Assembly (NCBI RefSeq): GCF_014696225.1
Contig: NZ_JACJPV010000002.1
Span: forward strand, 62,001-126,000
DNA: 64,000 bases
Direction of reading: 5' to 3'
Source of the DNA: Anabaena sp. FACHB-1237
GTDB lineage: Bacteria > Cyanobacteriota > Cyanobacteriia > Cyanobacteriales > Nostocaceae
The translations under genes and the position numbers were made by a program. Shown here piece by piece: positions 18,679-28,075 of the stretch. Below the pieces are notes generated by a model that searched no databases, was not told where the DNA came from, and was given only the letters and a program-made list of their open reading frames with translations. Each line of letters begins with the position of its first letter. Position 1 is the stretch's first letter.

Positions 18679-19146
18679 GAATCAAATTTATTTGTTGCTG
18701 ATTCAAGGTATGATTTTGTTTCACGCAGAGGCGCAGAGGTACAGAGAATAAGAGCTTCATTTTTGTAATTTCCATTTTTGTAATTTCTAAATTTCATATC
18801 CTAATTCAGCAAAGCCCAAATTTAATGTAGTTTACTATATAGAACTTACGCAAGTATCACACCACAAATCTGTTGTAGGGTGCGTCAGATATAATCTGTT
18901 TATTTCCAGAATTTATCAAATCTGACGCACCGTATTAATCTTCCAATTGTAGGGCACAACAGCTTAATTATCAATAATAAGATTAAACTGAAATCTCTAA
19001 CTGCTTATATTTCCTCATACTTTATTGACAAATTTATTTACAAGATGACAAAAAAAGTCACGAATCTTTATGCTAGGATTGCTATAGTCTGTAATTAAGT
19101 CCGTACTTAAGTTTGTACTTAATTCTCCATTTCATAAGGTATTTCC
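18679..19146. other. Intergenic repeats and hisS promoter region
   Basis: No gene. It contains the common cyanobacterial purine-rich string CGCAGAGGCGCAGAGGTACA (near 18725), a decayed AGGACTTACGCAA-type element (18843-18935) and a solo right end of the 104-bp element (GGCACAACAGCTTA, 18953-18966). Just before hisS, CGTACTTAAGTTTGTACTTA is a short direct repeat of GTACTTA that could be a control site. Confidence 0.5.
18843..18935. mobile_element. Decayed AGGACTTACGCAA-family element
   Basis: Left AACTTACGCAAGT resembles the family terminus; inside, GTAGGGTGCGTCAGA (18875-18889) and TCTGACGCACCGTAT (18921-18935) are the near-perfect inner inverted repeat. Confidence 0.5.
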
Positions 19147-20544
19147 ATGAATAAAATTGACAAAAGTAACAAAATTAATTTTTCCACTCCTAGCGGTTTT
19201 CCTGAATTTCTCCCTAGTGAAAAACGCTTAGAAGTATATTTATTAGATATTATTCGGCAAGTTTTTGAAAGTTATGGTTTTACTCCTATTGAAACTCCCG
19301 CAGTAGAAAGGTTAGAAGTATTACAAGCTAAGGGTAATCAAGGTGATAATATTATTTATGGTATTGAGCCAATTTTACCCCCAAATCGTCAATTAGAAAA
19401 AGATAAATCAGGAGAAACTGGTTCAGAAGCTAGGGCTTTAAAATTTGATCAAACTGTACCTTTAGCGGCTTATATTGCCCGTCATTTGAATGAATTACAG
19501 TTTCCCTTTGCCCGTTATCAAATGGATATGGTATTTCGCGGAGAAAGGGCAAAAGATGGCCGTTTTCGTCAGTTTAGACAATGTGATATTGATGTGGTTG
19601 GTAGGGAAAAATTAAGTTTACTTTATGATGCCCAAATGCCAGCAATTATCACGGAAATTTTTGATAAGATTAATATTGGTGATTTTGTTATTCGCATTAA
19701 TAATCGGAAAATTCTCACAGGTTTTTTTCAGTCTGTGGGGGTTGCTGATGAAAATATTAAAACCTGTATTACTATTATTGATAATTTGGAGAAAATTGGC
19801 GAAGTTAAGGTTAAAGAACAATTAGAAAAGGAAGGTATTACAGCAGCACAAACTGAGAAAATTATTGAGTTTATCAAAATTGATGGTTCTGTAGATGATG
19901 TATTAGGAAAATTGGAGTTTTTAGGCAGTAATTTAACTAATGCAGAACAATTTAATTTAGGAGTAACTGAATTAAAAACCGTAATTAATGGAGTGAAAAA
20001 TTTACAAGTTCCTGAAAATCGTTTTTGTATTGATTTATCCATTGCTAGAGGTTTAAATTATTATACAGGTACGGTTTATGAAACTAGTTTAATAGGCCAT
20101 GAAGCATTGGGAAGTATTTGTTCTGGTGGTAGATATGAGGAATTAGTGGGAGTGTTTTTAGGGGAAAAAATGCCTGGGGTGGGTATCTCTATTGGTTTAA
20201 CTCGGTTAATTAGTCGGTTGTTAAAAGCAGGTATTTTAAATACTTTATCTCCTACCCCCACTCAAGTGGTAGTGGTAAATATGCAAGAAGATTTAATTCC
20301 GGTTTATTTGCAAGTTTCTCAACAATTAAGACAAGCAGGAATTAAGGTAGTGACTAATTTTGAAAAACGTCCTTTAGGAAAGCAATTTCAAGCAGCAGAT
20401 AAACAGGGTATTAGATTTTGTGTAATTATTGGTGCTGATGAAGTTGTGTTAGGAAAATCATCTTTAAAAGACTTACAAACCGGTGAACAAATAGAGGTTA
20501 CTTTACAAGAATTAGGGGAAGAAATTAAACGCAGGTTAGGATAA
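19147..20544 (+). CDS. hisS: Histidyl-tRNA synthetase
   Basis: Class II synthetase charging tRNA-His, 465 residues. Motif 1 region lies in the N-terminal ~60 residues (GFTPIETPAVERLEVL), motif 2 is FRGERAKDGRFRQFRQCD, and the histidine-specific RGLNYYTGTVYE follows. Motif 3 is in GVGISIGLTRL. The C-terminal anticodon-binding domain runs from PTQVVVVNMQEDLIP. It carries an insert (residues ~180-260, Lys/Glu-rich) that makes it longer than E. coli HisRS (424 residues), as in the longer bacterial form. A strong palindrome follows the stop. Confidence 0.95.
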   Translation: MNKIDKSNKINFSTPSGFPEFLPSEKRLEVYLLDIIRQVFESYGFTPIETPAVERLEVLQAKGNQGDNIIYGIEPILPPNRQLEKDKSGETGSEARALKFDQTVPLAAYIARHLNELQFPFARYQMDMVFRGERAKDGRFRQFRQCDIDVVGREKLSLLYDAQMPAIITEIFDKINIGDFVIRINNRKILTGFFQSVGVADENIKTCITIIDNLEKIGEVKVKEQLEKEGITAAQTEKIIEFIKIDGSVDDVLGKLEFLGSNLTNAEQFNLGVTELKTVINGVKNLQVPENRFCIDLSIARGLNYYTGTVYETSLIGHEALGSICSGGRYEELVGVFLGEKMPGVGISIGLTRLISRLLKAGILNTLSPTPTQVVVVNMQEDLIPVYLQVSQQLRQAGIKVVTNFEKRPLGKQFQAADKQGIRFCVIIGADEVVLGKSSLKDLQTGEQIEVTLQELGEEIKRRLG

Positions 20545-20566
20545 AATGTAACCCACTGAAAAATCA

Positions 20567-20597
20567 GATCCCGGACTTCTTGAAGAAGTCCGGGATC
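20567..20597. terminator. 31-bp palindrome after hisS
   Basis: GATCCCGGACTTCTT and AAGAAGTCCGGGATC form a perfect 15-bp stem with a one-base centre, then TTTG. It probably terminates hisS, and it is one of at least five near-identical dispersed copies. Confidence 0.65.
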
Positions 20598-20660
20598 TTT
20601 GTTTGAAGCCCAAATAATTTCAGTTTTTTTTGAGATTAACTAACAAATTAACTAACAAGT

Positions 20661-21266
20661 TTAAATAATTCGGTTATCTGATGTATGTAAACCAGAAATT
20701 AGTTGCGATGCTTCTGCTAACAGTTGCTGTTGTTCTGTGTGTAATTCTCCTAACCTACGATTAATTTCTAATAACCTTTGTTCTTTGGTTTGTTGCACTG
20801 CACGAGTTTTTTTCCAAAGTTTAAAACTTCCTAAAATAGAACCTTTCAACAGGATAAATGGTACTTTTAAAATAGACCAACTAGCTGTTTCTATTACTCT
20901 CATAATTGCCTTAATAATGCTAAAAATGATGGCAATTACTAATAATAAAATTATCATACCCCGCACAGGATGATTTATTCCCCAGGTGACAATGTGAACT
21001 ATTTGGCCAATATGCGGATGGTTTGATAACAAGTTATTAAATGTGTGAGTCATACTTGTGATCATCGTGGAAAGTATATCATTAGCTATGGTTTCACTAA
21101 TATGCCATTTATTTTCTAAAAATACTTTACTTTTATCTATTGTTTCTGTGGTTGTATTTTGTAGGTTATGTTGTAAGTTCTCAATATTTTGCTTTATTTC
21201 TTGGGTGAAGTTTTGCCAGTGAGATAAGTTAATATTGGCTAGGTTAATGGTCATAGATTCATGCAA
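20661..21266 (-). CDS. Membrane-anchored coiled-coil protein of unknown function
   Basis: Not recognised. A 201-residue protein with an amphipathic, Asn/Gln/Thr-rich N-terminal half (NFTQEIKQNIENLQHNLQNT), one or two hydrophobic segments at residues ~100-140 (GMIILLLVIAIIFSIIKAI; SILKVPFILLKGSI) and a Gln/Glu-rich C-terminal helix likely to be a coiled coil (EQRLLEINRRLGELHTEQQQ). Two nearby Met codons allow a start at 21266 or 21254. Such layouts occur in cyanobacterial proteins of unknown role. Confidence 0.65.
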   Translation of the reverse strand: MHESMTINLANINLSHWQNFTQEIKQNIENLQHNLQNTTTETIDKSKVFLENKWHISETIANDILSTMITSMTHTFNNLLSNHPHIGQIVHIVTWGINHPVRGMIILLLVIAIIFSIIKAIMRVIETASWSILKVPFILLKGSILGSFKLWKKTRAVQQTKEQRLLEINRRLGELHTEQQQLLAEASQLISGLHTSDNRII

Positions 21267-21277
21267 ATATTGATTAA

Positions 21278-21381
21278 TAAGCTAATGTGCAGCACTCACT
21301 GTATAATTAAAAAACCTGAAGTTACAGTAGCACAAGCATCTTGCTTGTATTAATTATTCAAGTTAAAAGCACAACAGCTTA
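21278..21381 (+). mobile_element. 104-bp TA-flanked MITE, copy 3
   Basis: Full-length copy: TAAGCTAATGTGC at the left, ACAACAGCTTA at the right, central ACAAGCATCTTGCTTGT hairpin. It is immediately followed by a hairpin tandem array. Confidence 0.85.
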
Positions 21382-21461
21382 TGAACACAGCAAGATGCCT
21401 GGGTTACTATGAACAGGCAAGATGCCTGTGTTACTATGAACAGGCAAGATGCCTGTGTTAC
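21381..21461 (+). repeat. Tandem array, 3 x 27-28 bp
   Basis: Three units ATGAACAGGCAAGATGCCTG plus TGTTACT; each has the palindrome CAGGCA-AGA-TGCCTG. A single copy with the same downstream flank (CAAGGGTTTTATCATTAAC) is at about 3759-3808. Confidence 0.8.
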
Positions 21462-21487
21462 AAGGGTTTGATCATTAACAAGCCACA

Positions 21488-22921
21488 TCACCTACTTTGA
21501 TTCAATTCATAATTACCTAACTCTTCTAAACACTCTTGTTTCAATTTTTCCCGAATTGATAATGGTGCTATTACTTCCCCTTTGGGTCGCCATTCTCTTA
21601 ATCTCATTAAAACGTTTATATCTTCTGTACGTATCCACGCTGTATAATAAGCATCAGATGGTGACTTTTGCTTGAGAATCTCTAATATTTGCTGTTGTTG
21701 GGTTTTGGGAATATGTTCGGTAATTAACTTAGTTATATTTGTGTAGTGAATAGGTTGAAAAGATTGATGACGACGAGTATTATCTACGTACCAGCGAGCA
21801 AAATGCTTAGGAAAGCGCATGATTAACAATTCCCGTTCCAGGTAAAAATTAAAACCCCATGCTGTTTCTAATTCCGCTTCTACTTGACCAGGTGTGGGAA
21901 GTTGACCATTATACCACATTTTTTGTAATTCTGGAGGAATTGCGGGATCTCCCCAAGATAAGATTTGTAACTTTTTCGATGTAATGCGATCCAGGCGGTA
22001 ATTATGCCACCCTATATTACCATCAGGATCTCTACCATAGGCACTCAGGTATTTTGCACGTCTGGAATAATGAATACAAACTGGATATACTATTACTTCT
22101 GCTTTGGTTTCTGTTCTGGGTATGTTCACTTTAAAACGTAGCACACCCAAACTAGGGTTACGCCAAATTTGTTCTATTTGTTCTTGATAGTTGTCCACTT
22201 CATCCTGTTTTTCATCGGAAAGAATATAGTCAAGATGAATAAATATCCGTTTTTCAGGTTGTTGCGATGTTTCTGTGGGGGATGTATGAAACATTTGTTC
22301 CCACAGGTTTTGTACAATTATGTCTAGGTTGGGTTTGATGAAGGCAATTGATTCTAATGTGTGTATTATTTCCCAGGTTTGTGCTAGGGATATTTGGATA
22401 AAACTCGGTTGTGTGACTGTGGGAAGGTTTAATTGTGGTAGTTTGCTTTTTGATATACCTTGATATTGTCCTTTATGGGGTACTTCTAACCATCCTAAAC
22501 GGGCAAGTTGTTTTAAGTCATCTCGCAAGGAACGATGAACTGTTGCAAAGGGAGGTTGTTTTAACAAATCTTGTAAATATTCCTCTGTGATACCTGTAAG
22601 TTTAATGATTTCTTCTTGCCATTGTGGAGTGATGGGGAATATTTGTCCAGTGGTTTGATGACAGATACAGGTTTTATCTGGACATTGCGCGTTTATGTCG
22701 GGGATGGTCAGAGTTTCGATTTTAGGATGATTATATTTGAATAAGCGATCGCGCAATTGGGAGTAGGTAAAGTTTCTCGGAAGTTCTTCTATCCAGTTTT
22801 CTTCTCCATACAATTTGGTCAGTATTACCCATAATCGCACGGAACGATGTAACCGGTTGCCTAGTTGTCCGGCTGCTAACCAATGTAATATTTGTGGTGT
22901 TGCTGGATAAAAGAAGTTCAC
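21488..22921 (-). CDS. TIGR03985-type CRISPR-associated WYL-domain protein
   Basis: A 477-residue protein from a GTG start, resembling the cyanobacterial TIGR03985 family found beside CRISPR arrays. The N-terminal half (NFFYPATPQILHWLAAGQL; SLRDDLKQLARLGWLEV) looks helical with a winged-helix-like segment; CPDKTCICHQ is a Cys cluster near residues 94-103. The central region (VYPVCIHYSRRAKYLSAYGR; WHNYRLDRI) is WYL-like, the ligand-sensing domain that in other CRISPR regulators controls cas transcription. It is transcribed away from the array, 258 bp from the first repeat. The role as regulator is inferred. Confidence 0.75.
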   Translation of the reverse strand: MNFFYPATPQILHWLAAGQLGNRLHRSVRLWVILTKLYGEENWIEELPRNFTYSQLRDRLFKYNHPKIETLTIPDINAQCPDKTCICHQTTGQIFPITPQWQEEIIKLTGITEEYLQDLLKQPPFATVHRSLRDDLKQLARLGWLEVPHKGQYQGISKSKLPQLNLPTVTQPSFIQISLAQTWEIIHTLESIAFIKPNLDIIVQNLWEQMFHTSPTETSQQPEKRIFIHLDYILSDEKQDEVDNYQEQIEQIWRNPSLGVLRFKVNIPRTETKAEVIVYPVCIHYSRRAKYLSAYGRDPDGNIGWHNYRLDRITSKKLQILSWGDPAIPPELQKMWYNGQLPTPGQVEAELETAWGFNFYLERELLIMRFPKHFARWYVDNTRRHQSFQPIHYTNITKLITEHIPKTQQQQILEILKQKSPSDAYYTAWIRTEDINVLMRLREWRPKGEVIAPLSIREKLKQECLEELGNYELNQSR

Positions 22922-23178
22922 TGTAGCATTTTCTAATGGTTTCTATTTGTTTATTGTAATGGATTTTGGTGATGAACTACAATATCCACAACAATATCCC
23001 GGACTTCTTAGAGAATTTGGGGATCTGATTCGCAGATTTTACAAATATAATATCACACATATCATTATTGACGATTTTTGTCCAGTCTCAGGATAGTATC
23101 AGGGTTGATACGTCTGCATAGTTCTAGTTTTTCCACACTATAAGCACAACAAGTACAGATGTTAAGGTATCTCTATGT
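22922..23178. other. Gap between TIGR03985 gene and array
   Basis: No gene. It contains a decayed palindrome copy (CCCGGACTTCTTAGAGAATT, near 22999) and the promoter region of the TIGR03985 gene. On the orientation argued for the array this is its leader-distal end. Confidence 0.45.
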
Positions 23179-25387
23179 GTTTCCATCCCCTTGCGGGGAA
23201 AAGGTGATCAAAGACCTGGAAGCTATCAAAAAAGGAGTGCGGTCATTTGTAGAGTTTCCATCCCCTTGCGGGGAAAAGGTGATCAAAGACCAATTGACGA
23301 TGAGTCAGGTCTCCAGTTATTACCCAAGTTTCCATCCCCTTGCGGGGAAAAGGTGATCAAAGACAGATTGTAGAATTGAGTTCTGTTGATTTTCCAGAAG
23401 GTTTCCATCCCCTTGCGGGGAAAAGGTGATCAAAGACCTATTAAGCAAAATCTATCCCCCACTCTAGCGGAAGGTTTCCATCCCCTTGCGGGGAAAAGGT
23501 GATCAAAGACGGGAGCGACAGTTAGCTGATACCTACCTATCTGATGTTGTTTCCATCCCCTTGCGGGGAAAAGGTGATCAAAGACCTTTATGGTTGTTTA
23601 TGGATGAGGACGATTCCTCAAGTTTCCATCCCCTTGCGGGGAAAAGGTGATCAAAGACCAAGGTAAAAATATTTTGCGACGTAAGGGATGGACCCGTTTC
23701 CATCCCCTTGCGGGGAAAAGGTGATCAAAGACGCGGCAAAGAACAATGGAAATGGCTGGAAACAGCCGCAGAAAAGTTTCCATCCCCTTGCGGGGAAAAG
23801 GTGATCAAAGACGTAAGTGCTGTTACCTTAGCAGCTTTAAGATACAAGTTTCCATCCCCTTGCGGGGAAAAGGTGATCAAAGACTCTTGCTGTTTGATAC
23901 CTCCTAGTTTGGGAGAAGGGGAGTTTCCATCCCCTTGCGGGGAAAAGGTGATCAAAGACATAAACAAGACTAAGCTGCTATTAGAAACCTTGTTTCCATC
24001 CCCTTGCGGGGAAAAGGTGATCAAAGACTCTACTACCCGATGATACAGCGTAGCAGTGACACAATGTTTCCATCCCCTTGCGGGGAAAAGGTGATCAAAG
24101 ACACGCGGAAAAAGCTGTGGAGGTCTGCACCAAGCAGGCAAGTTTCCATCCCCTTGCGGGGAAAAGGTGATCAAAGACATACAGCCTAATTCAGAGGAAT
24201 CTGCCCCTGATTTAATAGTTTCCATCCCCTTGCGGGGAAAAGGTGATCAAAGACGTCGTCTTCAACTACGCCGGCTTGTTACACATCAAGTCGTTTCCAT
24301 CCCCTTGCGGGGAAAAGGTGATCAAAGACAGACACTTTCGCCTGAAATTGGATGGAAGGATATTTATGTGTTTCCATCCCCTTGCGGGGAAAAGGTGATC
24401 AAAGACTGCGTACAAAGCAGCATCTATCTTTGAAACAAAAGATGGTGTGTTTCCATCCCCTTGCGGGGAAAAGGTGATCAAAGACTCATCAAGTAAATTG
24501 TCAAGGGATCATGGGAGCAGGGTTTCCATCCCCTTGCGGGGAAAAGGTGATCAAAGACGCACCAAAGGTCGGAAGATACCTAACGTGCCCGCTGGGTACA
24601 GTTTCCATCCCCTTGCGGGGAAAAGGTGATCAAAGACAGAAGTGGGTGGATTATTTATTACAGGAGCAAACTTATGTTTCCATCCCCTTGCGGGGAAAAG
24701 GTGATCAAAGACCTGTAATCCTGATGCTGACTCCTGGGTCGCTAAGTTAGGTTTCCATCCCCTTGCGGGGAAAAGGTGATCAAAGACTTTAACGGAAGCT
24801 AAACAAAAGCTCCGTCAAGCGGAGTTTCCATCCCCTTGCGGGGAAAAGGTGATCAAAGACGCTTTGATGGTCTTCTAGAAGAAATAAAGTCTGGTGAAGT
24901 TTCCATCCCCTTGCGGGGAAAAGGTGATCAAAGACCTGCGTGGAATTTGTTGAGTGTTACAGACCCTTGTTACAGACGTTTCCATCCCCTTGCGGGGAAA
25001 AGGTGATCAAAGACTGTGAACCAACGGCTGTAAGGAGCCTTGTATTATGTCGTTTCCATCCCCTTGCGGGGAAAAGGTGATCAAAGACAAGGAGGGCTAA
25101 AATCCCTCCAGTTTAAAACCACCCTGTTTCCATCCCCTTGCGGGGAAAAGGTGATCAAAGACCTACCAGAGAAGCATTACCGCTCTGAAGGGTATGTAGC
25201 GTTTCCATCCCCTTGCGGGGAAAAGGTGATCAAAGACCGTCATGCGGAAGAACTAATGGCTAGGATACAAAGGGAGGTGTTTCCATCCCCTTGCGGGGAA
25301 AAGGTGATCAAAGACCTTTCAGATTTTTACTATTTGGATGAGAGAGGATAGTTTCCATCCCCTTGCGGGGAAAAGGTGATCAAAGAC
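23179..25387 (-). CRISPR. CRISPR array: 30 repeats of 37 bp, 29 spacers
   Basis: The repeat, read on the plus strand, begins GTTTCCATCCCC, has the short stem CCCC-TTGC-GGGG and ends GGTGATCAAAGAC. All 30 copies read as identical. Spacers are 32 to 43 bases long, mostly 36-39. On the minus strand the repeat ends GGGGATGGAAAC, like the GAAAC 3' ends (crRNA 5' handle) of cyanobacterial type I and III repeats, and its CCTTTTCCCC-GGGGA core resembles the type III-D repeat of Synechocystis. So the array is probably transcribed leftward from the cas2 side. No repeat degeneration at either end was seen. Type is not certain without the effector genes, which are absent. Confidence 0.98.
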
Positions 25388-25756
25388 CCTATACCTACTG
25401 ACCTGCTATCACAACTGGCTTTCAGAGTGCATTTGCACCGAGCCACGGAAACAAAAGTGTGATATTTTTAATAAGTATTCAATTTTCAAGGTTCTGAGTG
25501 CCGTTTTCAGCTAATAAACATAATATAAAACAAAAACTCCAAGAAGTCAACCCCTAAAACCAAAATTTTCTCAAAATTACAAAAGATTAATAAATTTAAA
25601 TAGTTTTAACTGCCTGCGCCGAACTTAGTTTAATTACTTACAATCTGTAACAGTCCCCTAAATGCTGATATAGAGAGTATTTGGAGTAAAAATACCCTTC
25701 CAAATAGCAGCAGAAAAAGTAACGAAAAGTTTACAAAAGTTCGTTACAAAAAGTCA
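25388..25756 (-). promoter_or_regulatory. Probable CRISPR leader
   Basis: A 369-bp AT-rich gap between the last repeat and the cas2 stop. With the array read leftward this is the leader, holding the promoter and the site for spacer acquisition. Near the array is a small hairpin, GTGCATTTGCAC. No gene is seen. Confidence 0.6.
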
Positions 25757-26041
25757 TTACAAGATCAGATAATCAGGAGGTTCATAGGGAGGTTCCCCAC
25801 CAAAAACCTTAGTATTTTTCTTAGCGGTTTCATCCAGGGGATAAATACGCAAATTATCTTCACTTAACTTTAAAACTGGCAACCAACGCTTTTCTAAAAG
25901 ATAATTCAAATCCTTGTCATCTAAAGGACATTCAAAAACAGAATACTGTACTCTTTGACAACGCTGTTCTAATAACTTAACCAATTTAGCGCGGCGTTTA
26001 TCATCGCGTATGTCATAGCAAAGCAACCACAATTTTGGCAT
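25757..26041 (-). CDS. cas2: CRISPR-associated endonuclease Cas2
   Basis: A 94-residue Cas2, partner of Cas1 in the spacer-integration complex. MPKLWLLCYDIRDDKRRAKL shows the ferredoxin-like first strand with the conserved Asp10, and QRVQYSVFECPL is the typical second strand. A longer frame starts upstream, but its first 25 residues overlap the transaldolase promoter region; the Met at 26041 begins exactly at the family N-terminus. It lies between the leader and the transaldolase-family gene, which points the other way. Confidence 0.93.
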   Translation of the reverse strand: MPKLWLLCYDIRDDKRRAKLVKLLEQRCQRVQYSVFECPLDDKDLNYLLEKRWLPVLKLSEDNLRIYPLDETAKKNTKVFGGEPPYEPPDYLIL

Positions 26042-26085
26042 AAAACAATGGATAATAGATAATTGAGAATTAGCAGTTATTGAAT

Positions 26086-26730
26086 ATGGCACTTTATTTA
26101 GATTCAGCGATCGCATCCGAAGCCGAAATAGTCAAACAATGGGGATGGGTAAAAGGTATCACCACCAATCCTACCTTATTAGCACAAGCGAATACACCTC
26201 CAGAAACTACCCTAAAAACCTTAGTATCCTTAACATCAGGACCAGTATATTATCAACTCCAAGCTACCGATAAACAAAGTATGATACGTGAAGGTATCAA
26301 AGCCTCGGAAATTATTGGTTCTCAGACTATACTAAAAATTCCAGCCACACCACTAGGTTTTGAAGTCGTAGCCGCACTTTCTCCACAAATTACCTGTTCT
26401 GTCACTGCTATTTATAGTTCCGCACAGGCCGCAGTTGCCAAGGAAGCAGGAGCAAAAATTGCCATAGCCTATGTTAATCGTGCTACAAGATTATTAGGTG
26501 ATGGTATCGCATTAGTCAGAGATATAGCCAATATTCTCCAAGGTAGCGATGTACAAATTTTAGCAGCTAGTATTAAATCACCGGAGGAAGCAGCCGCGTC
26601 TATTCAAGCTGGTGCAGATCATTTAACTTTACCATTATCCATGTTACAAGCTATGGCTAATAATGATTTATCAAATCGCACCGTTGCTGATTTTGTATCT
26701 GGTGGAATAGGGTTAAAAATTGATAATTGA
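26086..26730 (+). CDS. Transaldolase / fructose-6-phosphate aldolase family (TalC-like)
   Basis: A 214-residue small transaldolase-family TIM barrel. LYLDSAIASEAEIVKQWGWV and GITTNPTLL form the N-terminal signature, and the Schiff-base Lys is in TILKIPAT (residues ~84-91); CSVTAIYS and ADHLTLPLSML are also family features. It would transfer or cleave dihydroxyacetone units of sugar phosphates in the non-oxidative pentose phosphate network. The ATG at 26086 is preferred over the in-frame TTG at 26080. It sits between cas2 and cas1 on the opposite strand, only 44 bp from the cas2 start, an odd place for a metabolic gene. Its stop codon lies in a TTGATAA tandem repeat. Confidence 0.88.
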   Translation: MALYLDSAIASEAEIVKQWGWVKGITTNPTLLAQANTPPETTLKTLVSLTSGPVYYQLQATDKQSMIREGIKASEIIGSQTILKIPATPLGFEVVAALSPQITCSVTAIYSSAQAAVAKEAGAKIAIAYVNRATRLLGDGIALVRDIANILQGSDVQILAASIKSPEEAAASIQAGADHLTLPLSMLQAMANNDLSNRTVADFVSGGIGLKIDN

Positions 26731-26783
26731 TAATTAATAATTGATAATTGATAATTGATAATTGATAATTAATAATTGATAAT
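26720..26783 (+). repeat. Heptamer tandem repeat (TTGATAA)n
   Basis: About nine units of TTGATAA or TTAATAA in a row, overlapping the TGA stop of the transaldolase-family gene and running toward the cas1 stop. In-frame changes in copy number would not alter the protein beyond the last codons. Confidence 0.85.
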
Positions 26784-26838
26784 GCATATTAATCCTCAAA
26801 ATCCTCACATCCTGAGTATCTTCATTCAGACAAATCAA

Positions 26839-27849
26839 CTATTTAATTACAAACGCCTCATAGTCTAACTGAGAATGTATCAAACATCTTCCCAACCATC
26901 TTGCTTGTTCCACTAATATCTGACTCAACATTAACTTTCTATTTTGTGGCGGATATAAAAACGCCGTTCTTAACCTTCGTTCCAACTCCCCCAACAACAG
27001 TTTTTTCGCAAGTAAGCCTAACCAAATTCCCTCCCCATCTGGAGATGGTTGAAAATCTTCCTTACCTACTATCTCTGATTGAATCATAGAAATTACCGCA
27101 TGATCAACCACTATCGGCCGAAATTCCTCCATTAAATCTAATACTAAATTAGGTCTGTAAGATTCCGTAGCATGAAAAAATCCTAAATAGGGATCTAAAC
27201 CTGCTTGTACTGTAGCAGAAAATACTCTAGCTAACAATACACCATATCCCCAACTTAACAAAGCGTTTATGGGATCTAAAGGTGGTCTGCGGTTGCGCCC
27301 TTGAAAATTCCACTCTTGGGGAAAATAATGGCGTAAAGCCTGATAATAATTACGTGCGCATATTCCCTCAATTCCCATCAACTCATCACGATTAAATGGG
27401 TTTGTGATATGTAACAAACGGGAACAATAGGAATTAATCAAATCTATAGCTTCTGCCAATTCCGTAATTTTACCATTAGTGGCGCGGTTACGCCGTTGTA
27501 ATACTACTCGTTGATTCCGAATTTTACCCAGTATCATTTTTTGTGCTAAAGCCATACCGAAAGTAGTTTCCACTGTACGATATTGTGCTAATTTTATGGC
27601 AATATTACCGTGAAATTGACTTTGTAACCTCCCGCGAAACTGTCCATCTTGGCGCAAAAAGATAGTTTCTATACCTTTATCTAAGAGTTTAGAAATGGCA
27701 ACATCAGTTAACTGTACTCCAGGGAGAATAATAATTAAAGAAATATCTTCTAAGCGACAGGTTTCAGTTTTCTGTTCTTTAGCAACTATTAAAGACTCAT
27801 TACAATAACGGACAATAGTTCCATGTTCAGTTAAATATAGAGTAGTCAT
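26839..27849 (-). CDS. cas1: CRISPR-associated endonuclease Cas1
   Basis: A 336-residue Cas1 integrase. The metal site is complete: Glu161 in MGIEGICARNYY, His226 in LGFFHATESYRPNLVLD and Glu241 in LMEEFRP. The N-terminal beta domain (MTTLYLTEHGTIVRY) and the all-alpha domain are of normal length, as in type I and III systems. Cas2 is not adjacent: an oppositely oriented transaldolase-family gene separates them, so cas1 and cas2 need separate expression or read-through antisense to that gene. Confidence 0.95.
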   Translation of the reverse strand: MTTLYLTEHGTIVRYCNESLIVAKEQKTETCRLEDISLIIILPGVQLTDVAISKLLDKGIETIFLRQDGQFRGRLQSQFHGNIAIKLAQYRTVETTFGMALAQKMILGKIRNQRVVLQRRNRATNGKITELAEAIDLINSYCSRLLHITNPFNRDELMGIEGICARNYYQALRHYFPQEWNFQGRNRRPPLDPINALLSWGYGVLLARVFSATVQAGLDPYLGFFHATESYRPNLVLDLMEEFRPIVVDHAVISMIQSEIVGKEDFQPSPDGEGIWLGLLAKKLLLGELERRLRTAFLYPPQNRKLMLSQILVEQARWLGRCLIHSQLDYEAFVIK

Positions 27850-28075
27850 TTTTTCTTGATTGCTAACTGATAATTATTTACATGGTTTATTCTTACACCT
27901 TAATAGAAGACCCCTTTTCCATGAAAATTTATAACGCTTTGTATTTTGCAAGACTTACGCAACTAGCATATTGGTAAGGTGTGGTTCCACAAGCTCACCA
28001 ACCACATCAGATATTATAAATTATATAAATAACCAACCGTTGATATCTAACGCACCCACTCAACAGATTTTTTAG

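Noticed and set aside
23159..25351. Several apparent open frames rich in FPSPCGEKVIKD or RGKGDQR
   Set aside because: They are the 37-bp CRISPR repeat read in different frames; no start signals or family match.
25757..26116. Longer Cas2 with 25 extra N-terminal residues
   Set aside because: The extension overlaps the transaldolase start region and the family N-terminus MPKLWLLCYDIRDD begins at 26041.
26720..26783. Heptamer repeats as a possible iteron origin of replication
   Set aside because: Low-complexity TTGATAA tract without DnaA boxes or a replication gene; such tracts are common in intergenic DNA of these genomes.
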